A stretch of 42,447 bases of DNA from Anaerobiospirillum succiniciproducens DSM 6400 (GTDB lineage Bacteria; Pseudomonadota; Gammaproteobacteria; Enterobacterales; Succinivibrionaceae), in NCBI RefSeq assembly GCF_000482845.1, contig NZ_AXWV01000035.1, forward strand, positions 1-42,447, read 5' to 3'. Positions 25,703 to 34,626 of this stretch are shown one piece after another. Under the pieces are notes generated by a model. It worked only from the letters and a program-made list of their open reading frames with translations. It ran no database searches and had not been told where the DNA came from. Each line of letters opens with the position of its first letter. Position 1 is the first letter of the stretch. The translations under genes and the position numbers were made by a program.

Positions 25703-26779
25703 TTATTTTTGGCTTAAGCGCTCCATGAGTAAATCTGCTTCGCGCTGATCAAAGTTCTTGTCAGCCTTAGTACGCTGAGTCCAGTACTGGCTGTCGTTGG
25801 CATTCTTCTCAATGCACTTGTTGGTAAATTGACTGCCTGGATCAGAGTAGCGTGCATACACATGAGCAAATGGACCACCATCTGAGGCACGGCCCTTGGT
25901 ACGTAAAATACGCTGCACGATTTCGCAACGCTCGGCCTTCATGGCATCGTGTAAGAGCACATAGATATCCTCTCGCTTAGGATTGGAGGATAAGCAGTTG
26001 CTAATTACAGTCTTGTCATCGGCAGCATTAGCAGTCAGTGCGCAAGGTGAGCCTGGTGCTGCGCTGCTTGCGGCGGCATTGGCTGTATCTGCTGCTGCAT
26101 CTGTTGCCTCACTAGAGTCCTTGGCCTGCTCAGTTTGCTCTTGTTGAGCAGCTGAGTCGGCTGCAGGATCTTTACTGCCCTTGTTCATCATATCGAGCAC
26201 AAAGTAAACCGCACCTGCGATCAGCGCTAAGGCACAGATAGCGCCCACAATCTTCAAGATGAGTGGCATCTTGGAGTTTGGCTGTGGTGCTGCAGGCTCT
26301 GGATGTGGCTTTAAGTGATCTACAGGGGCCTCTTGATTATTTGCTTGTGGCTCATTTGCCTGAGCACCTGGAGCAGGTGATGCTCTATCTCGAGCTACCT
26401 GACGGCTAAAGGATGATGAGGCACGTGGAGTGTCTTGTAGTGACACTACAAAGCTTTGAACAGTGCCGTTGACATCGCGGATCTTAAGTAAATAATCACC
26501 GCTATTGTCAAAAGCCATAGGATCAACAACTTCTGAACCTACCTCAAACTCAAAATCTAAAGCTCTTTGACGGGCTCTACGAGGTGTTACCAAAATAAAA
26601 CCGTCTGCTGAGTTTGAGACCCAATCGCCTAAGTGCTCTTCATTACGACGCACCACGATAAGCTCAATACCAGCAGTGTACTCACCTAAGTTTTGCTGAC
26701 CGTTAAAGCCAATTAAAGAAAACTTACCCTCTCCTTGTTTACCAGGAGTAAAACGGGCCACTCTATCCACAGCCGGCAT
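25703..26779 (-). CDS. single-pass membrane protein coupled to SrfC, unknown family
   Basis: 358 residues. Its ATG overlaps the srfC stop by one base (TAATG at 26777-26781), so it is translationally coupled. The N-terminal 120 residues look like a beta-rich cytosolic domain (IGFNGQQNLGEYTAGIELIVV, then DYLLKIRDVNGTVQSFVVS). A Pro-rich linker leads to one membrane helix at about 171-196, then an Ala/Asp/Glu/Gln linker and a C-terminal domain (about 245-358) with Cys pairs, presumably periplasmic. I do not recognise the family. Coupling to srfC suggests that it is the membrane anchor linking the cytosolic SrfB/SrfC ATPase-GTPase pair to the envelope part. Confidence 0.75.
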   Translation of the reverse strand: MPAVDRVARFTPGKQGEGKFSLIGFNGQQNLGEYTAGIELIVVRRNEEHLGDWVSNSADGFILVTPRRARQRALDFEFEVGSEVVDPMAFDNSGDYLLKIRDVNGTVQSFVVSLQDTPRASSSFSRQVARDRASPAPGAQANEPQANNQEAPVDHLKPHPEPAAPQPNSKMPLILKIVGAICALALIAGAVYFVLDMMNKGSKDPAADSAAQQEQTEQAKDSSEATDAAADTANAAASSAAPGSPCALTANAADDKTVISNCLSSNPKREDIYVLLHDAMKAERCEIVQRILRTKGRASDGGPFAHVYARYSDPGSQFTNKCIEKNANDSQYWTQRTKADKNFDQREADLLMERLSQK

Positions 26780-29700
26780 TATTCAAAATTCTCCATTGTT
26801 CCTAAAAGTCGGCACAATAACAGATTCTCTTGATTAGAGAACTTGTATCTGTTTTCTGACAGGACATTCACCTGACACATCATAAACATGAGTGTAGATA
26901 AATAGTCACTAATAAGTTTAAACTCAAATGAGGCAGAGCGTTCATCTAAGTGAGGCAACACACCGGTGTCATCTGCTTTGCACTTAGCGGTGAAGACCTC
27001 ATGATCGGTCTTACTTTCATCAAATCTGATCTTGCCATTGTCGTTAACAAAGGAGTTAACAGGGCCTTTAGTACTACCTAAGACACCACCATGAGCTGCA
27101 GCATCTTGAGCAACCTTAGAAGGCGCTACTGCATGCACTGGCTCGTTAAAGACCTTGGCTGGAGCTGGAGCTGCTTTGGCGGCAGTTTGGCCTACAGGTG
27201 TATAGCCATCATCGTCATCACCAAAATCAAGATCAGAAAAATCATCCTCATCACCAAATGAAGGTGCGCTTGGTGCTGGTGCTACATAGGCACTTTCAGA
27301 GGCAACCGGAGCTTGAGCTAATTCTTTAGCCATTGCATCCTTGGCACTTGAGTCACTTGGCATTAAGTGTGCGCCTAAGTAGAGGTTAAAGTCGCTTAAG
27401 ATAAAGCTCATGAGCTGTACCTGTACACGCACAATGTCTCCATAGCCCTCATTGATGTTTTCTTGCTCAAGCAGTACTTGCACCATGTAGTTCTTTAAGC
27501 CTACCTGTGGTGAGCTAAAGGTCTTAGCGATCTCACTAAACAGACGCATAAAGACGTTCAAAATACTATCTTTTGCCTCTTCAGCTGTCTTATATCTGCC
27601 CTCTGCATCATTGTAGAACAGACTATAGATTTCTCTATTGCTTGGATCAGCCTCAAGATTTGGCAAGTCCTTTAGATAACCCTTGACCACGAGATCAGCA
27701 ATGTCGTTTAGCTGTACATTGTCTTTACGCCACAGCTGTGACAGATTATCTAAAAACTCCGAGCAAACTGACTGTACAAAGCGCTGTACGTTTGATCCTG
27801 CCGAGAAGCCTTGCTGATAGATCTCCTCTAAACGAGTCTCTGAGATATCAAGGAGTCCTCTAATGAGATCAAAGCATGGGGTAATAGCATTACACTGCAG
27901 CACATCTAAGGACAATTGCTTAGACTCTACCTTGGCCTTTTGCAAGGCTAAAGCACTATCACGAGTAGCAAAAGGAGCTAAGTGTGCTACGCAGTTCTTT
28001 AGATCTAAACGAGCCTTGGTAGTTCTAACGGAGATGCGATCAGCATCCTTAAGCGCATTGGCTCGAATGATGTTGCAAATATTAGTAACACCACCGTCGT
28101 TTAAGGACAGTACGGCATCTAAAGTCTCTTCAAAGTTGGCAATATGCTCTTGGAAAAGATCAACTCCAAGCAGCGCTGCCTTTACCTTTTCAGCGTTCTC
28201 TTGATCTTGCTCTCTAATACCAAGCTCTTCTTTAGTATCAGGATCAAAGGCAAGCCATGGAGTGTATTTACCAATATTTGGCTTACGAGCAAGCAAGACA
28301 CGGTTAAATGGCTTACCTGGTGTCCACTCAGTGAACCAATTGAGCTTCACAATACGGTTAAGCGCAATGTTGATCTCTTGATTCATATCAATTGGACGAC
28401 CGCCTTCTAAATTGCTCAGCTGTCGAGTAAAGACGTCATCATAACGAGTGAGCACAATAGTAAGCGGGTTATAGCCACTAGCACGACGCTTTGGAGTATC
28501 GCCTACGTTCTTAGCGATCCAATCAGACAAGATAGTTAAAACAGAGGTAACGTCTTGCTGCATGTTCACGCCGATGCAGAATAAGAGCTGATCGATTTCG
28601 TTACGACGGGCATAACGCTCAAAAACATATGAGACCTTACCACGTCTAAAGAACTCGCTACCACGCATGCAGATAGCTTCAGTCAGCTTGCGATCTTGAT
28701 TATAGCTAGCGCCATCAGAGACAACATCCTTAAGCAAGATCACATCGCGAGAACGTGCACCTGGTAAATCAAGCACATCAAAGTCATCAAGCTTACCTGA
28801 GTTCTCAAGTCTAAAGCACAGCTCTAAAGATAAAGCTGCAAGACGTGAGGCATTGATGCTTACATTTTCCTCAACCTCAAGGCGGCCATCAGCGCCAGAT
28901 GCACCTGCCGCGCCGGCGGCAGCGGTGCCAGCCGCTGCTGCGGCGGCTGCTCTTGCTTCATCGTATAAGGCTTTTGGCTTGGCAAGAGCACACTCAAGCT
29001 CGACCTTGTCAGTAAACATGGTGCTCAGCTTGGTAATGTGCATGATGGTGCCAGACTCGTTTTGCATAAGGGTAGCGCCATTTTGAGTAACAAAAGCACT
29101 CATTGGAGCGTAGACCACATTATGACCCTTGAGCTTTAAGAGCTCACGAGCTAAGCACTCATAAGTAACTGAGAAGATTGGGAGATCTTGCCAGAACATC
29201 GACAGGGCTTTGATACGGCCATCTAAGGTCATAAATGGCAGCATTTCTCTTAGTTTCATCCATACATTTGGCATGGTTTCAAAAGAACCAAGCTTACCGT
29301 TGGAGTTAGACACTAAGTAATCAGCTAAATCGATAACCTGCTCTACTTGAATGTAGTTCATCTCGGTCACGCCGTTGACGGTAACGCTACGGCCTACATT
29401 CAAGCCACGAATCTTTAACTTAGAGCAATCAATACCAGAAGTGGCATCTGCATTAGATGAGGTGAGATCAGTCTCTTGGAGCAGTGCACTTGGATAGGCA
29501 TTAAACTCATCACGAGCCTTGGTATCCACAAGTGGCTCTAAAGCTTTGAGCTTGTTTAAGTAGAAGTTTTCATCACTGCTTACTGAGACATCGGTCTGAT
29601 TGATGTCATAGAAGAAAGCATTGATTAAGATCATGGCGATCTCAACTTCATTTAACAGCTTAAGCTCAATTGGATAGCCGCTTGGAGAGTTATCTTTCTC

Positions 29701-30054
29701 ATGGGTAAAACGAGTGGCAAAACCAGTTGCCTCAGAGTTATTACCTGATGGATTTACATGGGTGATAAAGTCAACAGCATGCTCATCCCAATGAGTTGAA
29801 AGCTTGGCACTATCACCTGCGGCTAGCTTAGATACTAAATAGCTCTTACCGGCCTGTGAAGCACCAAACAAACCTATACATGGACGATGATTGAGGTTGT
29901 TGACGCTAAAGGAAACATTATTGGCACCACGGCCAAGGTCTAGCAGAATCTCGTTAGATTGACTTTTAAGATCTGCCTCTGCAGATGCATTTCTCTCAAC
30001 CCAGGAGCTTGCTAACTTTAATGCCTGAGCTGCGTTGATTAATTCTTTTTTCAT
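26779..30054 (-). CDS. srfC: SrfC, dynamin-like P-loop GTPase virulence factor
   Basis: 1091 residues; ATG at 30054, weak ribosome site. The P-loop FGASQAGKSYLV (residues about 63-74) in its family setting (RPCIGLFGASQAGKS) identifies the SrfC/Virul_Fac family. DVLDLPGARSRD (about 420) fits the G3 switch and LTRYDD (about 555) is in the G4 position. Long helical regions follow, typical of dynamin-like proteins, then an acidic linker with FSDLDFGDDDDGY near 930. An alanine-rich segment (about 362-390, AAAAAAAGTAAAGAAG) with GC-rich codons looks like a recent insertion in an exposed loop. It follows srfB by 147 bases. Salmonella srfC belongs to an SsrB-regulated set; the biochemical role is not established. 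Confidence 0.85.
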   Translation of the reverse strand: MKKELINAAQALKLASSWVERNASAEADLKSQSNEILLDLGRGANNVSFSVNNLNHRPCIGLFGASQAGKSYLVSKLAAGDSAKLSTHWDEHAVDFITHVNPSGNNSEATGFATRFTHEKDNSPSGYPIELKLLNEVEIAMILINAFFYDINQTDVSVSSDENFYLNKLKALEPLVDTKARDEFNAYPSALLQETDLTSSNADATSGIDCSKLKIRGLNVGRSVTVNGVTEMNYIQVEQVIDLADYLVSNSNGKLGSFETMPNVWMKLREMLPFMTLDGRIKALSMFWQDLPIFSVTYECLARELLKLKGHNVVYAPMSAFVTQNGATLMQNESGTIMHITKLSTMFTDKVELECALAKPKALYDEARAAAAAAAGTAAAGAAGASGADGRLEVEENVSINASRLAALSLELCFRLENSGKLDDFDVLDLPGARSRDVILLKDVVSDGASYNQDRKLTEAICMRGSEFFRRGKVSYVFERYARRNEIDQLLFCIGVNMQQDVTSVLTILSDWIAKNVGDTPKRRASGYNPLTIVLTRYDDVFTRQLSNLEGGRPIDMNQEINIALNRIVKLNWFTEWTPGKPFNRVLLARKPNIGKYTPWLAFDPDTKEELGIREQDQENAEKVKAALLGVDLFQEHIANFEETLDAVLSLNDGGVTNICNIIRANALKDADRISVRTTKARLDLKNCVAHLAPFATRDSALALQKAKVESKQLSLDVLQCNAITPCFDLIRGLLDISETRLEEIYQQGFSAGSNVQRFVQSVCSEFLDNLSQLWRKDNVQLNDIADLVVKGYLKDLPNLEADPSNREIYSLFYNDAEGRYKTAEEAKDSILNVFMRLFSEIAKTFSSPQVGLKNYMVQVLLEQENINEGYGDIVRVQVQLMSFILSDFNLYLGAHLMPSDSSAKDAMAKELAQAPVASESAYVAPAPSAPSFGDEDDFSDLDFGDDDDGYTPVGQTAAKAAPAPAKVFNEPVHAVAPSKVAQDAAAHGGVLGSTKGPVNSFVNDNGKIRFDESKTDHEVFTAKCKADDTGVLPHLDERSASFEFKLISDYLSTLMFMMCQVNVLSENRYKFSNQENLLLCRLLGTMENFE

Positions 30055-30201
30055 CTTGCTGCCTGCTATCTGAGAGCCTAAGTTTTGTGTAAGTGCATTA
30101 AATAAAATGATTAATGCGCTCAGCTAAACCTAGGCTTTACATGACAGTGGCCAAAGCACCTTGGCTTTGCCTCACTGCCATGAGCACGTGCTCACTAGTA
30201 T

Positions 30202-33200
30202 TTAGAGAATGAAGCGTGGGTTGATACCGTTAAGATCAATTGAGCCACTATCCATGAAGTACTTAACCTTTGCACCGGAGATGGTCTTTAAGTACATACG
30301 GAAGTAAGGGGTATAGTCCTTACCATCGTCGGCAACAACAGACTCAAGTTCAAAGCTCTCTACCTGCTTTAAGTTAGGCAGATTCTGCTTGATGAATGCC
30401 ATTGGGTATGGAGAGTGACGGTTTACGGTCTTTAAAGTAACGCTAAAGCCGCAACGCTCAATATTGAGCTTACGTTTTAACTGTTCAAAGCCACGAGTAA
30501 AACGATCACGTAACAGTGCAATGTTCTCTTCGATACCGGCGTTTAAGAGATTAGAAAGCTCAGTTTCGGTATTGTAGTAAGTGTCATCTACATACTCTTC
30601 AAAACGCTGAGTAACCTCACTTGAATACAGTTCTGCATAACGAGCTGAAATAGCAGCATTACGCTCATCATCATTGTTTGTAAACTTAGCTACAAACTTC
30701 TTAAGGCCAGTTGGTGCCTGAGTATTCGCATCAATCTCTGCAGTTACCTTATCCTTAAGCTCTTTTTCAAGCTCACCCTTGTAAGGTGCGCAGATATTAT
30801 CGTTATCCTCAAGGCGCTTTAAGATCTCCTCAGCTTGCTGTGAGTACCTTTCTTGGATCTCAAAATCAAACTTAGAAATAAGATTGGTTACTTCCTCACG
30901 ATTGATGTCGTTGTAAGTTAAAGCAAGAGCTTGCTTAACTCTAGCGATATCATCAACTGAGTTATGAGCCTCAATCTTGTAAAGAGGAGTTGCCTCAACA
31001 TTCTCATCATCAAGTAAACGACAACCGATCTCTACAGATAACTGAGTATTAAATGACTCGTCTTCACGATTGTATGGAATGAAGTTCGACTCTTCATCGT
31101 CCTCATCTGACTCGTTCTTCTTTGCAAGCATGCGAGCTGACTCATACTTGTAGAGTACTGAAGCATTCGAGATCATATTGGCATTGTCGACAATACCAAC
31201 ATAGTGTGCGTTGTTGCTTACCTCTTCAGGGTAAGAGTAGAAGCGGAAATTAGGGAACTTATCGTGCGACAGACGTAAGTAGCTAAGGAGCGCACCCACT
31301 GATGCAGTGGTCTTTGGATCGCCAATAGTTTCACCATCGCGCTTAAACGGATACCAACTATCGCAGCGATAAGAGTGCATAGCCACAATACGCATGCTAG
31401 GCAGATTTAAACGCTGCATGAAGAAGGCGCGAATTGCAGGAAGCTTTGAGGATCTGCCTGTGAGCAGTAACAGATCCACATCAAAGGCGGTAATTACTTC
31501 GCACAGCTTAGATAAGATACGGCAGATGTTGAACTTACTACCCTCTAAGATGGCGCGGTTAATGGCTGCAATATCAAAGGAGAACTTAAAGTTCATGATA
31601 GAGAAGCCCTGCAGATACTCACCCATGATGCCATCAGCATAATTGATAACATCCTGACTTGGCATCTCAAAGGCACCCATGCGCTTGACGGTTAACGGCA
31701 GCTTTGGATTACGTTCCTGATCGAGCAAGAACTCCTGCACTGATCCCTTAACCACACATGAAGTATCGTACGGATCAAGATTTTCAAGGTGGAAGAGAAT
31801 CTTATAGGCAATCTTAACTAAGATCTGCTGAGTAAACTGCGATCTTAAAGTCTCAGTACGCACATTACCTGACCCAGAGTCACCCACTAAGCGCTGCAGT
31901 ACTGGCTTAAAGCCAATCTTATACTTAGCTAAAGTCAGCGCTAAGCGTGGCATGATGCACTCTTTGATGATGTCATGAATGATGTCATCACCGGCGATCT
32001 TAAAGCCGTCTTTGAAAATCTCACGCGGAATGATGTCAGAGGCAAAGGCTGCTACATTGCTCTTAAAGGAGTAATCCTTAATCACAAGATCAGTAGTGCC
32101 ACCACCGATATCTAAAGAGGCAATACGAGATGAGTAGAGTGGATCGCCATCCTTATCTTTTAACACCTCGCCTAGACGCTTGCCCATCATTGGACGACGT
32201 AAGTTCTTTACAAAGGCCTGACAGTCGCCCTTGTAAGTCTTCTGGCTCTCGTTGTAAACGTAAACCACTTGACCAGCCTCAGCCTCATTCCAATCGAGGT
32301 ATACATCTGGTACTGGCGGATCAATATTGCTTGAAGAAACACGTCCTGAGTTAGAAACACTAAACTTAAACTCACGAGGGCTGCTCTTATCGTAACCAAA
32401 GGACTTCCATAAGATACCTAAGGCCTCATAGACACATCCACGGTAAAGCTCGCGCTCTTCAGCTGGCATACCTGGAGGGGTAGTTAAGATCACAGACTTC
32501 AAGCGACGAGGAGACTGTTTGGAGGTACACTGCTCACGTTGTGAAACCGAGTTCATCTGTACCATGGCCTGAACAAAGAGCTCAATGAGCATAAAGGTCA
32601 TGGTGGAGCGGTTAGAGTAGCGTGACTCAAGGTTATCAAAAACGTTATCGTCTTTGTTGAGCGCAAAGTACGCATTACCGTCGGTATTGAAGTAGTAGCC
32701 AATCGGATTTAAGTAGGCACGTACGTTCTGTTCTTTTCTCTGAATCTGCAGCTTCTTGGACTTAATCTGATAAGAGTAGTTGTTAAACATCCACTTATCA
32801 TTAGTAAGACGATCAGTATTCCACAGATAGCGCTTTGGTGAGGTAATACCAGTAGTACCTTCATTGCCCTCACGGTGAGCTGCAAGCATAGCAGCCTCGT
32901 TACCTACACGCACCATGGATGGCCATGAGAAGGCATCAGGACGACCTGATCTTGCTGAGCGATTGTCGTAATCAAAGTTTGGCACCGAGAACTCAACCAT
33001 TGAGGCAAATGGCTGGTTATACACCTGCTCAGGAGCGTTAAGATCACGCAAGTTGAGAACATAGGTATCGGAAAAATCATCATCACCGCGAGTAACGTTT
33101 GGATGATCTTCAACCATGATGCCGCAAGAACGTGCATTACCAATATCCAAAATTAAGGACACATCGACAGCACGATTAGAGCTTGAGCCGCTAGACAAAC

Positions 33201-34143
33201 CATTAGAGACAAAGTGCACTGGACTAGGCTCAACTAAGAAGCCCAAGAATGCGAGCATGTTGAGGTAATGCGCCTCATGTAAATGCTCTTGAATGATGAG
33301 CTCTTGAATTTCCTCATCAATGATCTTTGGCTTAATACGCTCTTTGTATAAATCTTTAAAGACAGCCTCAGCCCACTCACGTACCCAAGGCAAGGAGCCA
33401 TTGGAGCTCTTTAAAAAGTCAGAGCAGCGATCTGCAGTAAAGGCCAGCTTGAAACGCTCGCCTGACTCAACATCGCGATCTAGTGGAGCAAAATAGGCAA
33501 GGTTATCTTCTTGTGATTGAGTCTGGGTATCAAAAGCTAAAACGATACGGTAATAGCTCTCGCTCTCTTTTAAGAGTTCTTTAGGAGCAACGCCACCATA
33601 GAGCTTGTCTGTGGCAGCTTGTGCTCCATCGGCTGCAACGATATTTGGAGCAGCACTATCGTCATCTTCAGTGTACTTGACGGCATTTGGACGATGGGAT
33701 GCAAGCTGACCTTTGCTCTTAAGGTACTGCTCAATGGCAGCATTATCTGTGACCTTAACAATACGCGCACGCGCCCAGTTAGTTGGGCCATACATGCCTG
33801 GAACAATATGATTTGGCAGATAAGGAATTGGGAACCATACACCATCGTATAGTTCTAATGATTCTTTAAGTGATACCTGCTGTGAAACTGAGGTTAGGTC
33901 AACGGCTCTTTGATGTACAGGGTCCACATAAGTGACCTCATTGGTGATCTTTGGTACAAGTCGTACTAAAGGATCATCCTTTGAGGCAGTAAGACGTATG
34001 AAATAACCGTTCTCAATAGCCTTAATCATGCTCAGATTATCTTTGGTCTTCCAATCAACCAAGATATCGAGATCGACAAATTGAATACCCGAGTTTTGAA
34101 TCAACTCGATATTACCGTCTATAGGCACCACTTCAGGATACAT
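30202..34143 (-). CDS. srfB: SrfB, Hsp70/actin-fold ATPase virulence factor
   Basis: 1313 residues from ATG 34143 with AAGGA seven bases upstream. The frame continues to an ATG at 34182 and a TTG at 34185 without sites, and homologues begin just before a block like ELIQNSGIQFVDLDI, as here. Actin/Hsp70 ATPase motifs: phosphate-1 LILDIGNARSCG (about 330), phosphate-2 SLDIGGGTTDLV (about 676) and adenosine motif LLLTGRSSKLP (about 891). An N-terminal domain of some 320 residues precedes the ATPase, and a C-terminal extension (about 1000-1230) has coiled-coil stretches. Cytosolic. Probably couples ATP-driven conformational change to SrfC and the membrane partner encoded next. Confidence 0.9.
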   Translation of the reverse strand: MYPEVVPIDGNIELIQNSGIQFVDLDILVDWKTKDNLSMIKAIENGYFIRLTASKDDPLVRLVPKITNEVTYVDPVHQRAVDLTSVSQQVSLKESLELYDGVWFPIPYLPNHIVPGMYGPTNWARARIVKVTDNAAIEQYLKSKGQLASHRPNAVKYTEDDDSAAPNIVAADGAQAATDKLYGGVAPKELLKESESYYRIVLAFDTQTQSQEDNLAYFAPLDRDVESGERFKLAFTADRCSDFLKSSNGSLPWVREWAEAVFKDLYKERIKPKIIDEEIQELIIQEHLHEAHYLNMLAFLGFLVEPSPVHFVSNGLSSGSSSNRAVDVSLILDIGNARSCGIMVEDHPNVTRGDDDFSDTYVLNLRDLNAPEQVYNQPFASMVEFSVPNFDYDNRSARSGRPDAFSWPSMVRVGNEAAMLAAHREGNEGTTGITSPKRYLWNTDRLTNDKWMFNNYSYQIKSKKLQIQRKEQNVRAYLNPIGYYFNTDGNAYFALNKDDNVFDNLESRYSNRSTMTFMLIELFVQAMVQMNSVSQREQCTSKQSPRRLKSVILTTPPGMPAEERELYRGCVYEALGILWKSFGYDKSSPREFKFSVSNSGRVSSSNIDPPVPDVYLDWNEAEAGQVVYVYNESQKTYKGDCQAFVKNLRRPMMGKRLGEVLKDKDGDPLYSSRIASLDIGGGTTDLVIKDYSFKSNVAAFASDIIPREIFKDGFKIAGDDIIHDIIKECIMPRLALTLAKYKIGFKPVLQRLVGDSGSGNVRTETLRSQFTQQILVKIAYKILFHLENLDPYDTSCVVKGSVQEFLLDQERNPKLPLTVKRMGAFEMPSQDVINYADGIMGEYLQGFSIMNFKFSFDIAAINRAILEGSKFNICRILSKLCEVITAFDVDLLLLTGRSSKLPAIRAFFMQRLNLPSMRIVAMHSYRCDSWYPFKRDGETIGDPKTTASVGALLSYLRLSHDKFPNFRFYSYPEEVSNNAHYVGIVDNANMISNASVLYKYESARMLAKKNESDEDDEESNFIPYNREDESFNTQLSVEIGCRLLDDENVEATPLYKIEAHNSVDDIARVKQALALTYNDINREEVTNLISKFDFEIQERYSQQAEEILKRLEDNDNICAPYKGELEKELKDKVTAEIDANTQAPTGLKKFVAKFTNNDDERNAAISARYAELYSSEVTQRFEEYVDDTYYNTETELSNLLNAGIEENIALLRDRFTRGFEQLKRKLNIERCGFSVTLKTVNRHSPYPMAFIKQNLPNLKQVESFELESVVADDGKDYTPYFRMYLKTISGAKVKYFMDSGSIDLNGINPRFIL

Positions 34144-34626
34144 ATATACATCCTTAGATTCGAATGATAACGTTGCCCACATCAAGCATGGAAAGCATCC
34201 TCATGCTAGTTGCAAGCCTATCTAAAGCTAGAGTTCGCCACTAGAGTACACAGACTATGGCGACATTACATCCAGACTAAAATGCATACTAGCATAAAGA
34301 CAATACGCAATGGCAAAACATGCACCAAGCCGCCGCGAAAGTCACAAAAATTAACGCCGCCACGCAAGATAAAACCTAACTTAAGAGCATTCAAGAGCCC
34401 ATAAGCCCCAAATTAGAGCACAGCCATCATTAAAGCAAAGCCATCACTCCCAAAAGACTAAACACTCCCGAATGTAAAGGCATCACCAAAAGACAAGCTC
34501 CACACAGATACGAAGCCATCCTCAAAAAGCTAACTGGTCTACAAAATACTAAACAATCCCCAATGCGAAGCCATCCACAAAAGCTAGGTGGTCTGCAAAA
34601 GGCTGGACTCGCCAAAGGAGTGTGGT
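34144..34626. other. 483-base intergenic region with degenerate short repeats
   Basis: Separates the Srf locus from the LRR/ankyrin paralogues. The stretch 34437-34615 shows four loosely similar units beginning AAGCCATCAC, AAGGCATCAC, GAAGCCATCC and GAAGCCATCC (starts about 34437, 34475, 34511, 34566); the last two share CAAAAGCTA and GGTGGTCTGC-like words over about 40 bases. A small minus-strand frame here (34430-34654) overlaps the end of the next gene and is not supported. Confidence 0.5.
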
